Assembly: GCA_050950345.1 (NCBI GenBank)
Contig: JBMNHK010000002.1
Location: 372,001 to 436,000 of the forward strand
Direction: 5' to 3'
DNA length: 64,000 nt
Source: Pelotomaculum_C sp050950345
GTDB lineage: Bacteria > Bacillota > Desulfotomaculia > Desulfotomaculales > Pelotomaculaceae
Shown: in pieces, positions 17,254 to 25,033 of the stretch
Numbering within the stretch: position 1 is the stretch's first letter
Layout of the letters: every line of letters begins with the position of its first letter
Notes under the pieces: generated by a model
What the model saw: only the letters and a program-made list of their open reading frames with translations
Databases searched by the model: none
What the model was told of the DNA's origin: nothing
Program-made: the position numbers and the translations under genes

Positions 17254-17280
17254 TATATAACTAACGAAAGGGGTAGCAAT

Positions 17281-17649
17281 GTGAAAAAATATCTGGACCT
17301 AGTTAGAAAAGCTCTGAATTTGGCTGATACCTGCCTTGAGGGTATGGAACACACTAAAACCTGCCTTAAAGAAGGGCGTTTTGAAGATGGCCTGATCATG
17401 CTCCACGATACTGTAAACAGCTATTATCAAATAGAAAAAGCATTGGTGCCAGTGCTGGCCAGCCTGCCCGGCAACAACATAGCCTTCTTAAGCGAGACCC
17501 TGCGCCAGGCCCTGGACAGCATGTTGGCAGTCCAGGAGCAAGGGGAGAGGGCCAAGGCCCTGGAGCTGATGCAGTTCAGCGTGGTGCCCGCCTACAAGAA
17601 GTGGCATGCCGAGCTGAACCGCTGCCTGCAGCCGTACGTAGCGTCCTAA
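17281..17649 (+). CDS. Small helical protein of the flagellin locus
   Basis: A 122-aa protein starting at GTG 17281 with AAAGGGG 7 bases upstream. It is predicted nearly all helical, with heptad-like spacing (LDLVRKALNLADTCLEGMEH at the start), and has no signal or membrane segment. It resembles uncharacterised small proteins encoded beside flagellin genes in other Bacillota (DUF8042-like, from memory), possibly chaperone-like. The 5' end and its upstream terminator are duplicated, in truncated form, at 18546-18626, next to a flagellin remnant. This suggests the gene once stood directly behind a flagellin gene. Confidence 0.55.
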   Translation: MKKYLDLVRKALNLADTCLEGMEHTKTCLKEGRFEDGLIMLHDTVNSYYQIEKALVPVLASLPGNNIAFLSETLRQALDSMLAVQEQGERAKALELMQFSVVPAYKKWHAELNRCLQPYVAS

Positions 17650-17687
17650 GGCTACAACAGTGTGCCAGGCACCCAACTCATCTTTTA

Positions 17688-17742
17688 TTGAACAAAATAT
17701 CATTGACTAGATTGAACAAGATACGCATAATATAATTGAACA
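17688..17742 (+). promoter_or_regulatory. Toxin-antitoxin promoter with three TTGAACA iterons
   Basis: TTGACT (17703-17708) and CATAAT (17726-17731) are 17 bases apart, a good sigma-A promoter. TTGAACA occurs at 17688, 17712 and 17736, exactly 24 bases apart, flanking and overlapping the promoter. Phd/VapB-type antitoxins repress their own operon by binding repeated sites, so these are the likely operators. Confidence 0.65.
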
Positions 17743-17768
17743 TAGTTGAAGCGAAAGGAGTGAACAAT

Positions 17769-18002
17769 ATGCGCGTGTCAGCTACTGAATTTAAAATGAA
17801 CATGGGTAAGTATATTGAGCGTGCAGCTGTTGAGGACATCATTATTACCCGTAACGGCAAGGATGTGGCACTCCTTACAAACGTCGAAGGCCGAAAAAAA
17901 GATACCCTTAAATCCCTGCGCGGGATTTTAAAGGGAGTCGAAATCACCCGGGATGAGATACGCGAGGAGAGGCTAGCAAAATATAATGAAGATCCTAATT
18001 GA
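17769..18002 (+). CDS. Phd/YefM-type antitoxin
   Basis: A 77-aa protein. The start ATG 17769 has AAAGGAG 8 bases upstream; an earlier in-frame codon at 17736 lies in the operator. The N-terminus is MRVSATEFKMNMGKYIERA, followed by IIITRNGKDVALL, the typical Phd/YefM DNA-binding fold. The charged C-terminus (EITRDEIREERLAKYNEDP) is the usual toxin-neutralising tail. It overlaps the toxin gene by 17 bases. It should bind the three TTGAACA sites upstream and repress the pair. Confidence 0.88.
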   Translation: MRVSATEFKMNMGKYIERAAVEDIIITRNGKDVALLTNVEGRKKDTLKSLRGILKGVEITRDEIREERLAKYNEDPN

Positions 18003-18405
18003 CACTAACGTCATCATCGACTACCTTGTAGACCGGATACCTTTCGCTGATCATGCCGAACGGGTCCTGGATCTCTGCATGAGCGGCGAGATTAAGGGTT
18101 TTCTTACTGCCAGTGCCGTCACCGATATCTATTACCTGGTAAGGAAAGCAGTCGGGAGAGAGAAAACGTTAGAAGCTATCCGGGCGTTGTGTGCCGTAGT
18201 GGATATCGCCGATGTTGGGAAAGCGGACATCCTCAGTGCGATGGAGCTTGACATACCTGACTACGAAGACGCACTTGCTGCTCAGTGTGCCAGGCGTATC
18301 AGGGCGGACTGCATCGTCACGCGCAACATCACCGATTTTGTGAGCTCGCCAGTTCCCGCAAAAGAGCCGGCTGCCTTTCTTAGGCAGTTTGGTTTATCCA
18401 GGTGA
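17986..18405 (+). CDS. PIN-domain toxin (VapC-like)
   Basis: A 139-aa PIN-domain protein. The acidic residues expected for the metal site are present: D6 in ILIDTNVIIDYL, the central acidic region (MELDIPDYEDALAAQCA), and DCIVTRNITDF near residue 110. PIN toxins are Mg-dependent ribonucleases that cut tRNA or rRNA when freed from the antitoxin. The gene overlaps the antitoxin by 17 bases, indicating coupled translation. The pair lies between the intact 122-aa gene and a truncated duplicate of its 5' end, so it may have entered with, or caused, that rearrangement. Confidence 0.9.
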   Translation: MKILIDTNVIIDYLVDRIPFADHAERVLDLCMSGEIKGFLTASAVTDIYYLVRKAVGREKTLEAIRALCAVVDIADVGKADILSAMELDIPDYEDALAAQCARRIRADCIVTRNITDFVSSPVPAKEPAAFLRQFGLSR

Positions 18406-18413
18406 TCCATTCC

Positions 18414-18626
18414 GCATTTGAGACGTCGACATGACCAGGGAAATGAAGTAGTTCACCAAGATGAGTATTCCTCTCCCAGGCAGCCCAGGCCGACCAAATG
18501 CCGCAAAGCATGGCAACTTGCGGTAATGCCGTCAATTACAACAAGCGGTCTCAGGCTCGTCCTGGGGCCTTTTTCTACATAACCAGCGAAAGGGGTAGCA
18601 GGGTGAAAAAATATCTGGCTCACTAA
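18414..18626 (+). pseudogene. Decayed duplicate: flagellin 3' end, terminator and start of the 122-aa gene
   Basis: Bases 18420-18492 closely match the flagellin segment encoding VDMAKEMMEFTKMSILSQAA (13010-13075), but with base changes, an in-frame stop and an inserted C. Downstream, 18546-18620 nearly repeats 17225-17300: the terminator (GGTCTCAGG with CCTGGGGCC and T5 at 18547-18575), then GCGAAAGGGGTAGCA, then GTGAAAAAATATCTGG. The second copy stops after 7 codons. This records an ancestral order of flagellin, terminator, 122-aa gene. Confidence 0.8.
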
Positions 18627-18669
18627 AATATGGCTTTTTTGAAAGCGCGCGAAGGGGTGACAGACGCCT

Positions 18670-18837
18670 GTGAAATGTAATAAATGCAAGCATTATTATA
18701 TTACCTGGGACGCCAGGTTTCCCCATGGCTGCAGTGCTTACAGGATTAAAAGCAGGTACAAGCCTGCCAATGACGTTTTGCGGCTCACCGGTCTCAAGTG
18801 CCGGTATTTTAGCGCCAAAGATCCCAAAAGAAGATAA
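18670..18837 (+). CDS. 55-aa cysteine-motif protein
   Basis: Starts at GTG 18670 about 12 bases after AAGGGGTG. The protein begins MKCNKCKHYYITWDARFPHG and has Cys at 3, 6, 21 and 44. The arrangement CxxCKHYYITWDxxFPxGCxA...C is a conserved small-protein family of flagellated bacteria that databases sometimes label uracil-DNA glycosylase without evidence. The four cysteines probably bind zinc. It is too short for most gene finders and lies between flagellin remnants and the fliD region, so a motility link is likely. The function is unknown. Confidence 0.65.
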   Translation: MKCNKCKHYYITWDARFPHGCSAYRIKSRYKPANDVLRLTGLKCRYFSAKDPKRR

Positions 18838-18925
18838 CCCTTTATTCTGCACGGGCCTTCGCGGGGTAAGGGTTTACGGGGCGCCTCGCATCTATTGCTA
18901 AACCAAAGAGTAAAGGAGAATTATC

Positions 18926-19162
18926 ATCAACTACAGTAAAGAATACCTCCAACACAAGCTGGTCTGGGTAACACAACGGCTGGCGGCCCTGGAAGAGATA
19001 GAGGCCAAGCTGCGGGAGATGCGGTCCCTGGCCACATACGCCAGGGACAACTACATAAACCAGGAAGTTGCCCGGGAGTTTAATGCCAGGCTATCCAAAC
19101 TGCAGCAGGAAATAACCGCCCTGGACGAGCAGACCAGGGTATTCTGGATGGACTGCCAGTAG
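18926..19162 (+). CDS. 78-aa coiled-coil protein with a non-standard start
   Basis: An open frame from an ATC codon to the stop at 19162 encodes about 78 residues, with INYSKEYLQHKLVWVTQRLA at the N-terminus and EFNARLSKLQQEITALDEQT near the C-terminus. It is strongly helical and amphipathic, with codon use like the flagellar genes. AAAGGAG lies 7 bases before the ATC at 18926 (another ATC is at 18923), but there is no ATG, GTG or TTG at the N-terminus. It starts at AUC, or an ATG has mutated. It sits 0.2 kb before fliD and may be a small export chaperone, but I do not recognise it. Confidence 0.55.
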   Translation: MNYSKEYLQHKLVWVTQRLAALEEIEAKLREMRSLATYARDNYINQEVAREFNARLSKLQQEITALDEQTRVFWMDCQ

Positions 19163-19270
19163 TTTCCTGTGCTTAATTTAAGGTAAAGCTCCCCATCCTC
19201 CCATCAACTTTCCCTCATCTATGTTAATAATGCTTTTTAATTGCAGAGCCAAATATTACGGGACATATAT

Positions 19271-19297
19271 TAAAGATTCTATTGATTTGACCGATAA
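19271..19297 (+). promoter_or_regulatory. Sigma-28 (FliA) promoter of fliD
   Basis: TAAA at 19271-19274, 15 bases, then ACCGATAA at 19290-19297. This matches the sigma-D/sigma-28 consensus TAAA-N15-GCCGATAA with one mismatch. It lies 75 bases before fliD; fliA itself is at 51241. Confidence 0.85.
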
Positions 19298-19371
19298 ATA
19301 CAGTAGGAGACAGTGGATATTATTGTTGCAGCAGTGACTATTTGGAGTGACTACTTGAGGAAGGTGGGTTC

Positions 19372-20907
19372 ATGGTGAGTCCGATTGGAAGAGTGTTCGG
19401 TTTGTCCGGTTCCGGTCTGGATGTGGATCAGATTGTGTCTGATCTGATGAAAGTCCAGCGGATGAAGCAAGACAAAATAAAGCAGAATAAACAAATTGCC
19501 GAGTGGCAGAAAGCCGATTACCGGGAGCTAAATAATTCCCTGCGGTCGCTGCGGGATGCTGCTTTTAACATGAAGTTGCAGGGCACTTTTCTGGCCAAGG
19601 AGGTTACCTCCTCCAATGAAGGAATCGTCAAGGTTACGGCGGGCAATTCTGCACTAACCGGCTCCAACACCATCAAGGTGACTCAGCTTGCCACCAACGC
19701 CAGGTTAAACAGCACAGATGCTGTTAGTTTCGATGCAGCTAAGACCACTTTGGCCGGGCAGTTGTCCATAGGCGCCGGTACAGTCAGCTTTACCGTCAAC
19801 GGCAGTGAAGTCATTACCATTGATACCTCTGTGGACAGCATCGACACCCTGGTTAGTAAAATAAACGAGGCTAAAATGGCCGACGGTTCCAGTGCCGGAG
19901 TCAGCGCCATCTTTGATAAGACCTTGAATCGCCTGTTCATCTCTTCTACCGCTACCGGCGCATCTGCCCAGGTGAGCTTCGAAAATATTGAGGATACTAC
20001 AACGGGGCTTTTCAGCGCCTTGCAGCTTGGGACCCCAGCCGGGGAGCAGCCGGGAGATCCGCTGAAGCTGACCGCATACGGTGCCAATGCTAAATTCAAC
20101 TATAACGGTATCGAGCTGGAGCAGGCCACCAACCAGTTTGTCCTGGCCGGCGTCACCTATACCCTGACCGGGACCTCGGACACGGAAACAGTAAACATAA
20201 ACATAACCAGAGACACTGATGCTATTTTTAACACCATCAAATCTTTTGTAGAGCTTTATAACACCACTATTGACAAGGTGAACGGCAAGCTAACCGAAGA
20301 GAGAAACCCCGATTACCTGCCCCTTACGGATGAACAGCGTGAGCAGCTCAGTGATAAGCAGGAGGAAAAGTGGGAAGAGAAGGCCAGGAGTGGGCTGCTT
20401 CGCAATGACAGCATCCTAAGCAGCGTGTTGCGAAACATGCGGTATAGCTTATCTTCTACCGTCAGTGGATTAGTTGATGATTACAACAACCTGGCGGATC
20501 TGGGCATTACCACCGGAGCTTACTATGAAAAAGGCAAGCTATATATCAATGAGGAAGATCTGAAAAAGGCTATCAACGATAATCCCGATGCAGTCATGAG
20601 GCTTTTCACCAATAGTTCTGACGAAACCAATGAGAAGGGTTTGGCCGCCAGGTTGTACGACGATTTAAATAGTGGCATTAATCAACTAATTGATCTGGCC
20701 GGCGGTGACAGCTCTTTTCAATTGGTAGATGATAGTGTCCTGGGTGAAAAGATAAGAAATTACAACAAGCAGATTGCTGATTGGGATGACAGGCTGCAGA
20801 GGATAGAGGATCGTTATTATAAACAGTACGCTGCTTTAGAGACTGCTTTAAGCCAACTGAACCAACAGAGTTACTCCCTTTTATCACTGCTTGGCGGTAA
20901 CCAATAA
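19372..20907 (+). CDS. fliD: Flagellar cap protein FliD
   Basis: A 511-aa filament cap protein that sits at the filament tip and guides flagellin polymerisation. The N-terminal FliD_N segment (GLSGSGLDVDQIVSDLMKVQ, residues 10-29) is typical. The middle has flagellin IN-like beta segments, and the C-terminal FliD_C region contains SSTVSGLVDDYNNLADLGIT. A long helical C-terminus ends YSLLSLLGGNQ. The ATG has AGGAAGGTGG upstream. A sigma-28 promoter at 19271 makes it a late gene; fliS, the fliT/flgN-like gene and flaG follow closely. Confidence 0.96.
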   Translation: MVSPIGRVFGLSGSGLDVDQIVSDLMKVQRMKQDKIKQNKQIAEWQKADYRELNNSLRSLRDAAFNMKLQGTFLAKEVTSSNEGIVKVTAGNSALTGSNTIKVTQLATNARLNSTDAVSFDAAKTTLAGQLSIGAGTVSFTVNGSEVITIDTSVDSIDTLVSKINEAKMADGSSAGVSAIFDKTLNRLFISSTATGASAQVSFENIEDTTTGLFSALQLGTPAGEQPGDPLKLTAYGANAKFNYNGIELEQATNQFVLAGVTYTLTGTSDTETVNINITRDTDAIFNTIKSFVELYNTTIDKVNGKLTEERNPDYLPLTDEQREQLSDKQEEKWEEKARSGLLRNDSILSSVLRNMRYSLSSTVSGLVDDYNNLADLGITTGAYYEKGKLYINEEDLKKAINDNPDAVMRLFTNSSDETNEKGLAARLYDDLNSGINQLIDLAGGDSSFQLVDDSVLGEKIRNYNKQIADWDDRLQRIEDRYYKQYAALETALSQLNQQSYSLLSLLGGNQ

Positions 20908-20927
20908 TCTTAAGGAGGTGGATTGCT

Positions 20928-21344
20928 ATGGTGATTAACGCCAACCCTTATCAGCAGTACCAGCAAAATGCGGTGAATAGCGCCGGCAAGGGCGACTTGA
21001 CCCTGATGCTGTATAACGGAGCAGTGAAGTTTATCAAACAGGGCATCCAGTTGGCCGGTGAAAATAATGTCCAGGGGGTCCATAATGCCCTGACCCGGGC
21101 ACAGGAGATCATAGCCTATCTAAACCAAACCCTGGACCGGAATTATGAATTATCAGCAGGTCTGGCTTCCCTTTACGAGTACATAAACAGGCGCTTAATG
21201 GAAGGCAATATCAAAAAAGACCCGGATATTATGGCTGAAACTCTGGAATTGGTGGAAGATTTACGGGATACCTGGTCAGAGGCCTTGAAGCTGTCCAGAA
21301 CCAGTGCCGCTGGCGGGAGCAACCATGCAGCAGCAAGCTATTGA
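20928..21344 (+). CDS. fliS: Flagellin chaperone FliS
   Basis: A 138-aa cytoplasmic chaperone that binds the flagellin C-terminus before export. The N-terminus NPYQQYQQNAV is characteristic, followed by LTLMLYNGAVKFIKQG (residues 23-38) and the helical bundle. The start ATG has AAGGAGGTGGATTGCT. It is 20 bases downstream of fliD, and its end overlaps the next gene by 20 bases, so the two are co-translated. Confidence 0.95.
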   Translation: MVINANPYQQYQQNAVNSAGKGDLTLMLYNGAVKFIKQGIQLAGENNVQGVHNALTRAQEIIAYLNQTLDRNYELSAGLASLYEYINRRLMEGNIKKDPDIMAETLELVEDLRDTWSEALKLSRTSAAGGSNHAAASY

Positions 21345-21729
21345 GCTATTGGCGCTGGAAAAAGAATTATTGCAGGAAATATTGCATTTGACCCAGGAGC
21401 AGGCAAAATTGCTGGCAGCGGAGCAAGCCCAGGAGTTATTGTCCACGCTCCAAAAAAGGCAGCACTGTATCGATGCTATTAGCGTTATTGAGGAGCAGCT
21501 ATTGCAGTTGGAGCCCCCACCGGTGGAAATGAGCAGCGCCAGACAGGAGTTGCATGTGTTGCTCAAAGAGGTGCAAATTCTTGATGAACGCAATAGACAG
21601 GCCATTGCTGAAAAATGCAGGGAGCTAAAAAAGGCTATCACCTCCTTGCACAACAGCAGAGGTTCTTATAAAGCGTATCACAGCCCGAGTGCGCAAACCG
21701 GCGGGTATTTTATCGATCACAAAAAGTAG
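21325..21729 (+). CDS. FliT/FlgN-like export chaperone
   Basis: A 134-aa helical protein starting at ATG 21325, preceded by GCGGGAG and overlapping the fliS end by 20 bases. The sequence is nearly all helix with long leucine/glutamine/glutamate heptads (LLALEKELLQEILHLTQEQ), as in FlgN/FliT-type chaperones for hook-associated proteins and the cap. Its place between fliS and flaG fits FliT (the FliD chaperone), but FlgN cannot be excluded since flgK/flgL are not in the window. Confidence 0.7.
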   Translation: MQQQAIELLALEKELLQEILHLTQEQAKLLAAEQAQELLSTLQKRQHCIDAISVIEEQLLQLEPPPVEMSSARQELHVLLKEVQILDERNRQAIAEKCRELKKAITSLHNSRGSYKAYHSPSAQTGGYFIDHKK

Positions 21730-21744
21730 TGCCGAGGTGTTTTT

Positions 21745-22122
21745 ATGAAGATAGACAGCATTACGGGCAGCCCTTACCCGCGGTTCCCTTATGCGGGGGA
21801 GCAAACAAGGGGCTTGCCGGGAAGGAAAGGCGCAGTGGAGCCTGGTTCAGTGTCGCAACTGCCGCTTCAACCGGAAAATAACTCTAATAAAGATACTTCG
21901 CCCCATAATCTGGATGAGGCAGTTGAGCAAGCCAACCGTACCTTCGAAACTTACGGTACGCAGTTGCGTTTTAGTCTCCATGAAGCCAGCGGGGAAATGA
22001 TGGTTCAGGTCATCAATACCAAAGATGATAGTGTGATCAGAGAGATTCCACCTGAACGGGTGCTGGAGTTTGTGGCTGATGTAAAGAGAATGCTGGGGAT
22101 TATTATTGATAAATTTATCTGA
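21745..22122 (+). CDS. flaG: FlaG family protein
   Basis: A 125-aa protein with a disordered N-terminal half and the FlaG domain at the C-terminus: LRFSLHEASGEMMVQVINTK followed by REIPPERVLEFVADVKRMLG. FlaG proteins affect filament length in several bacteria; the mechanism is not known. The ATG follows GCCGAGGTGTTTTT. It is the last gene of the fliD unit; after it a GGGGAC/GTCCCC stem (22136-22169) precedes cheA. Confidence 0.88.
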   Translation: MKIDSITGSPYPRFPYAGEQTRGLPGRKGAVEPGSVSQLPLQPENNSNKDTSPHNLDEAVEQANRTFETYGTQLRFSLHEASGEMMVQVINTKDDSVIREIPPERVLEFVADVKRMLGIIIDKFI

Positions 22123-22219
22123 CTCAAATCTACCAGGGGACATTGGCCTGGATGTGGGCTGAAGTCCCCAAGCTTTAATGCTTACAGTAAACCATTGTTG
22201 TTAAAGAGGTGCCTCAGAT

Positions 22220-24493
22220 ATGTCCGACTATTTTGGTCCTGATGAAAAGTTGGAAATGGTGAAGTTTTTTGTAGCTGAAAGCCGTGACCTTTTAGATGAG
22301 GTTGAACCACAGATCATAGCTCTGGAGAGGGATGCGGCTTCTTCCGGCAAAGTCGATGAAAGTATTATTGGCGCTATCTTTCGTCTGTTTCATTCTCTAA
22401 AAGGCTCAGCTTCTTTTTTAGGCTTTCAGACTGTGGCTAAAGTGACCCACGAAGCAGAAACCCTGCTGGATATATTTCGTAATGGCGAGGCTGTTTTGGA
22501 TTCCGGTCATGTTGACCTGCTAATCAATACCTGTGATCTCATCAGAAACGTAGTGGACGCGGTGGAGCTGCAGTTTAGCGATGAAGGCTTCGAAGAAGAC
22601 GCAGCGACTATTATAGCTGATTTGCAAAAAGCGATTGCCGCTATAACTGATGCCCAGGTTGCGGATGCAGCCCCCGGCACGGAATTAGGCGACGAAGCCG
22701 GTAGTGGCCAAAACTCCTTCGGCGATGATGCTGAAGAAGGAATGGGACTGTCCACAAATCAGGAAATAGTCGGGCGCTTTGTGGAGGAATGGACCGAGTT
22801 ATTGGACGATGCTGAAAAGGCTCTGCTGGCGCTGGAGAAAAAGCCGGACGATATGGAAAGCGCGGAACAGGCATTGAGGGATCTGCAGAGCATTAAAGGC
22901 GATGCAGGTTTTCTCGGTTATGGGGAGTTGGAAGAGGTTAGCCGCCATGCCGCAGCTTTGCTGGGCAAAATCAAGGCAGGTTCCGTCCTTGGTGATGGAG
23001 TAGCCGTATCTTTCTTGCTCATTGCCATTGATACCCTGCGGGAAGGTGTGCGCCAGATCGATAACAGTATGCCCCTTGATTTGCCGGGTAAACAGGAGCT
23101 GTGCGCCTATTTGCAAAATATAGCCGGGGCAGCCGAAGATGAGGCTGCCTGTGCAGAAGAAACTTGTGAGGCTCCGGAGAGCCCGATTGGTCCGGCAACC
23201 GTTGAAGAAAGTAGTGTTCAGGATACAGCGAAGAAAGAGCAGCCGGCTGATAATGAAAAAGCTGCGCAAGCTGCGTCAAAAGCAGAGCCGGGAGGCACTA
23301 CAGAAAGAAAGGCCGGCCAACAGCAGTTTATCCGGGTAGATCTAGAAAAGTTGGATTTGCTGCTGGATCTGGTTGGGGAGCTGGTTATCTCTGAAGCAAT
23401 GGTAGCCAATAGTCCTGATTTAAAGGGCCTTCAGCTGGATCGATTTGAAAAAGCGGTGCTGCATCTCGACAAAATAACCAGGGATATCCAGGAAGTGGCT
23501 ATGTCCATGCGCATGATCCCTTTGAGCGGCACCTTCAACAAAATGGTGCGCCTGGTGCGCGACCTAAACCAAAAATTAAACAAAAAGATCAGTTTAGAAA
23601 TCATCGGCGAAGAAACCGAAGTAGACAAAACCATTATTGAGCAGATCTCCGACCCGCTGGTGCACCTCATCCGTAATGCCGTCGATCACGGTATAGAGAG
23701 TGCGGAAGAACGCCTGGCTCTGGGTAAACCGGAGCAAGGACGGATCATCCTTGAGGCGAAGCATTCTGCCGGTGAGGTCTGGATTACGGTGGAAGACGAT
23801 GGAAGAGGCCTGGATCGGGAAAAGATATGGCAAAAAGGGCTCGAAAGAGGTTTATGCAGCATGGAAGATGGTGAGATGAAAGACGAAGAAGTATGGCGTC
23901 TGATTTTTGAGCCTGGATTTTCCACCAACGATGAGGTTTCCAGCATCTCCGGCCGGGGTGTGGGCATGGATGTGGTCAAACGCAATATTGAAAAATTGCG
24001 GGGCCGGGTGGATGTGCGCAGCGTCAAGGGCAGCGGCACCTTATTTGCCATCCGCATTCCCCTGACCCTGGCCATCATTGAGGGCATGGTGGTAAAAGTA
24101 GCGGGGAACCGCTATACCATCCCGATTAATTCCATCAAAGAATCCTTGCAGGTTGCCGCTAACCAGGTCACCAATGTGCCGGGCCAGGTGGAAGTGGTGA
24201 GGATTCGCGGCGATTTGTTGCCGGTAATCCGCCTGCATGAATTTTATCGCCTTTCAGGGGAGCGTCCCCCTCTGACCGACGGGATTATGGTGGTAGTGGA
24301 AAACAATGATAAAAAATGCTGCTTATTTGTGGATGAAATAATCGGCCAGCAGCAGATTGTGATTAAGGGCCTGTCCAGCTACCTGGGGCAAGTCAAAAGC
24401 ATCTCCGGCTGTGCCATTCTCGGTGATGGTGATGTCAGCTTGATTTTAGATGTAGATGATCTTATAAATGCTGCCGAAGGGCTGAAGAAATAA
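22220..24493 (+). CDS. cheA: Chemotaxis histidine kinase CheA with an extra degenerate HPt domain
   Basis: A 757-aa kinase that phosphorylates CheY and CheB in response to receptor signals. Domains in order: HPt 1 (residues 10-115) with the phospho-acceptor His58 in FHSLKGSASFLG; an acidic linker; a second HPt-like domain (about 180-290) in which the His position is Gln223 (LQSIKGDAGFLGY); a linker in place of a recognisable P2; the dimerisation helix (about 375-430); the HATPase domain with N-box LIRNAVDHGIE and G-boxes VEDDGRGLD and GRGVGMDVV; and a CheW-like domain to the end. GAGGTG precedes the ATG. The second HPt cannot accept phosphate on His and may serve in docking or regulation. Confidence 0.96.
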   Translation: MSDYFGPDEKLEMVKFFVAESRDLLDEVEPQIIALERDAASSGKVDESIIGAIFRLFHSLKGSASFLGFQTVAKVTHEAETLLDIFRNGEAVLDSGHVDLLINTCDLIRNVVDAVELQFSDEGFEEDAATIIADLQKAIAAITDAQVADAAPGTELGDEAGSGQNSFGDDAEEGMGLSTNQEIVGRFVEEWTELLDDAEKALLALEKKPDDMESAEQALRDLQSIKGDAGFLGYGELEEVSRHAAALLGKIKAGSVLGDGVAVSFLLIAIDTLREGVRQIDNSMPLDLPGKQELCAYLQNIAGAAEDEAACAEETCEAPESPIGPATVEESSVQDTAKKEQPADNEKAAQAASKAEPGGTTERKAGQQQFIRVDLEKLDLLLDLVGELVISEAMVANSPDLKGLQLDRFEKAVLHLDKITRDIQEVAMSMRMIPLSGTFNKMVRLVRDLNQKLNKKISLEIIGEETEVDKTIIEQISDPLVHLIRNAVDHGIESAEERLALGKPEQGRIILEAKHSAGEVWITVEDDGRGLDREKIWQKGLERGLCSMEDGEMKDEEVWRLIFEPGFSTNDEVSSISGRGVGMDVVKRNIEKLRGRVDVRSVKGSGTLFAIRIPLTLAIIEGMVVKVAGNRYTIPINSIKESLQVAANQVTNVPGQVEVVRIRGDLLPVIRLHEFYRLSGERPPLTDGIMVVVENNDKKCCLFVDEIIGQQQIVIKGLSSYLGQVKSISGCAILGDGDVSLILDVDDLINAAEGLKK

Positions 24494-24530
24494 TTATTTT
24501 CTCTGATTATTAAACGATGGAGGTGAGAGT

Positions 24531-25031
24531 GTGAGTCTGAAAGAGAATTGGGATGCGGACCTGTTTGCCGAAGAAGAGGACGATGAGGATACCCAGCAAG
24601 ATAAGTTTCTTACTTTTGTGCTGCATCAGGAAGAGTACGCTATAGAAATCCGTTATGTGACGGAAATAATCGGCATCCAAAACATTACCGGAGTACCGGA
24701 TATGCCCATCCACATCAAAGGAGTGATTAACCTTAGAGGCAAAGTCATTCCGGTCATGGATGTCCGCCTGCGTTTCGGGCTGGAGGAACGGGTTTATGAT
24801 GACCGCACCTGTATTGTGGTTATCTGCGTTGACGAGCATTCAGTGGGGCTTATTGTCGATAATGTGTCCGAAGTGCTGGATATACCCAAGGAGAATATCG
24901 AACCCCCACCGAAGGGGTCAAGCGGTGAGTCCAGCCGTTTCATCCAGGGGATGGGTAAAGTTGGTGAGCAAGTAATAATAATCTTGAACGCCAGAGAGTT
25001 GCTTTTTGAGCTGGGACAAGGGGAAGCGTAG
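24531..25031 (+). CDS. cheW: Chemotaxis adaptor CheW
   Basis: A 166-aa CheW that links chemoreceptors to CheA. The SH3-like fold shows the typical sequence FVLHQEEYAIEIRYVTEIIG, VINLRGKVIPVMDVRLRFGL and VGLIVDNVSEVLDI. It starts at GTG 24531 with GGAGGTGAGAGT upstream. The N-terminus has an acidic extension (LFAEEEDDEDTQQDK). It lies 37 bases after cheA and directly before a CheR-like gene. Confidence 0.95.
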   Translation: MSLKENWDADLFAEEEDDEDTQQDKFLTFVLHQEEYAIEIRYVTEIIGIQNITGVPDMPIHIKGVINLRGKVIPVMDVRLRFGLEERVYDDRTCIVVICVDEHSVGLIVDNVSEVLDIPKENIEPPPKGSSGESSRFIQGMGKVGEQVIIILNARELLFELGQGEA

Positions 25032-25033
25032 CT

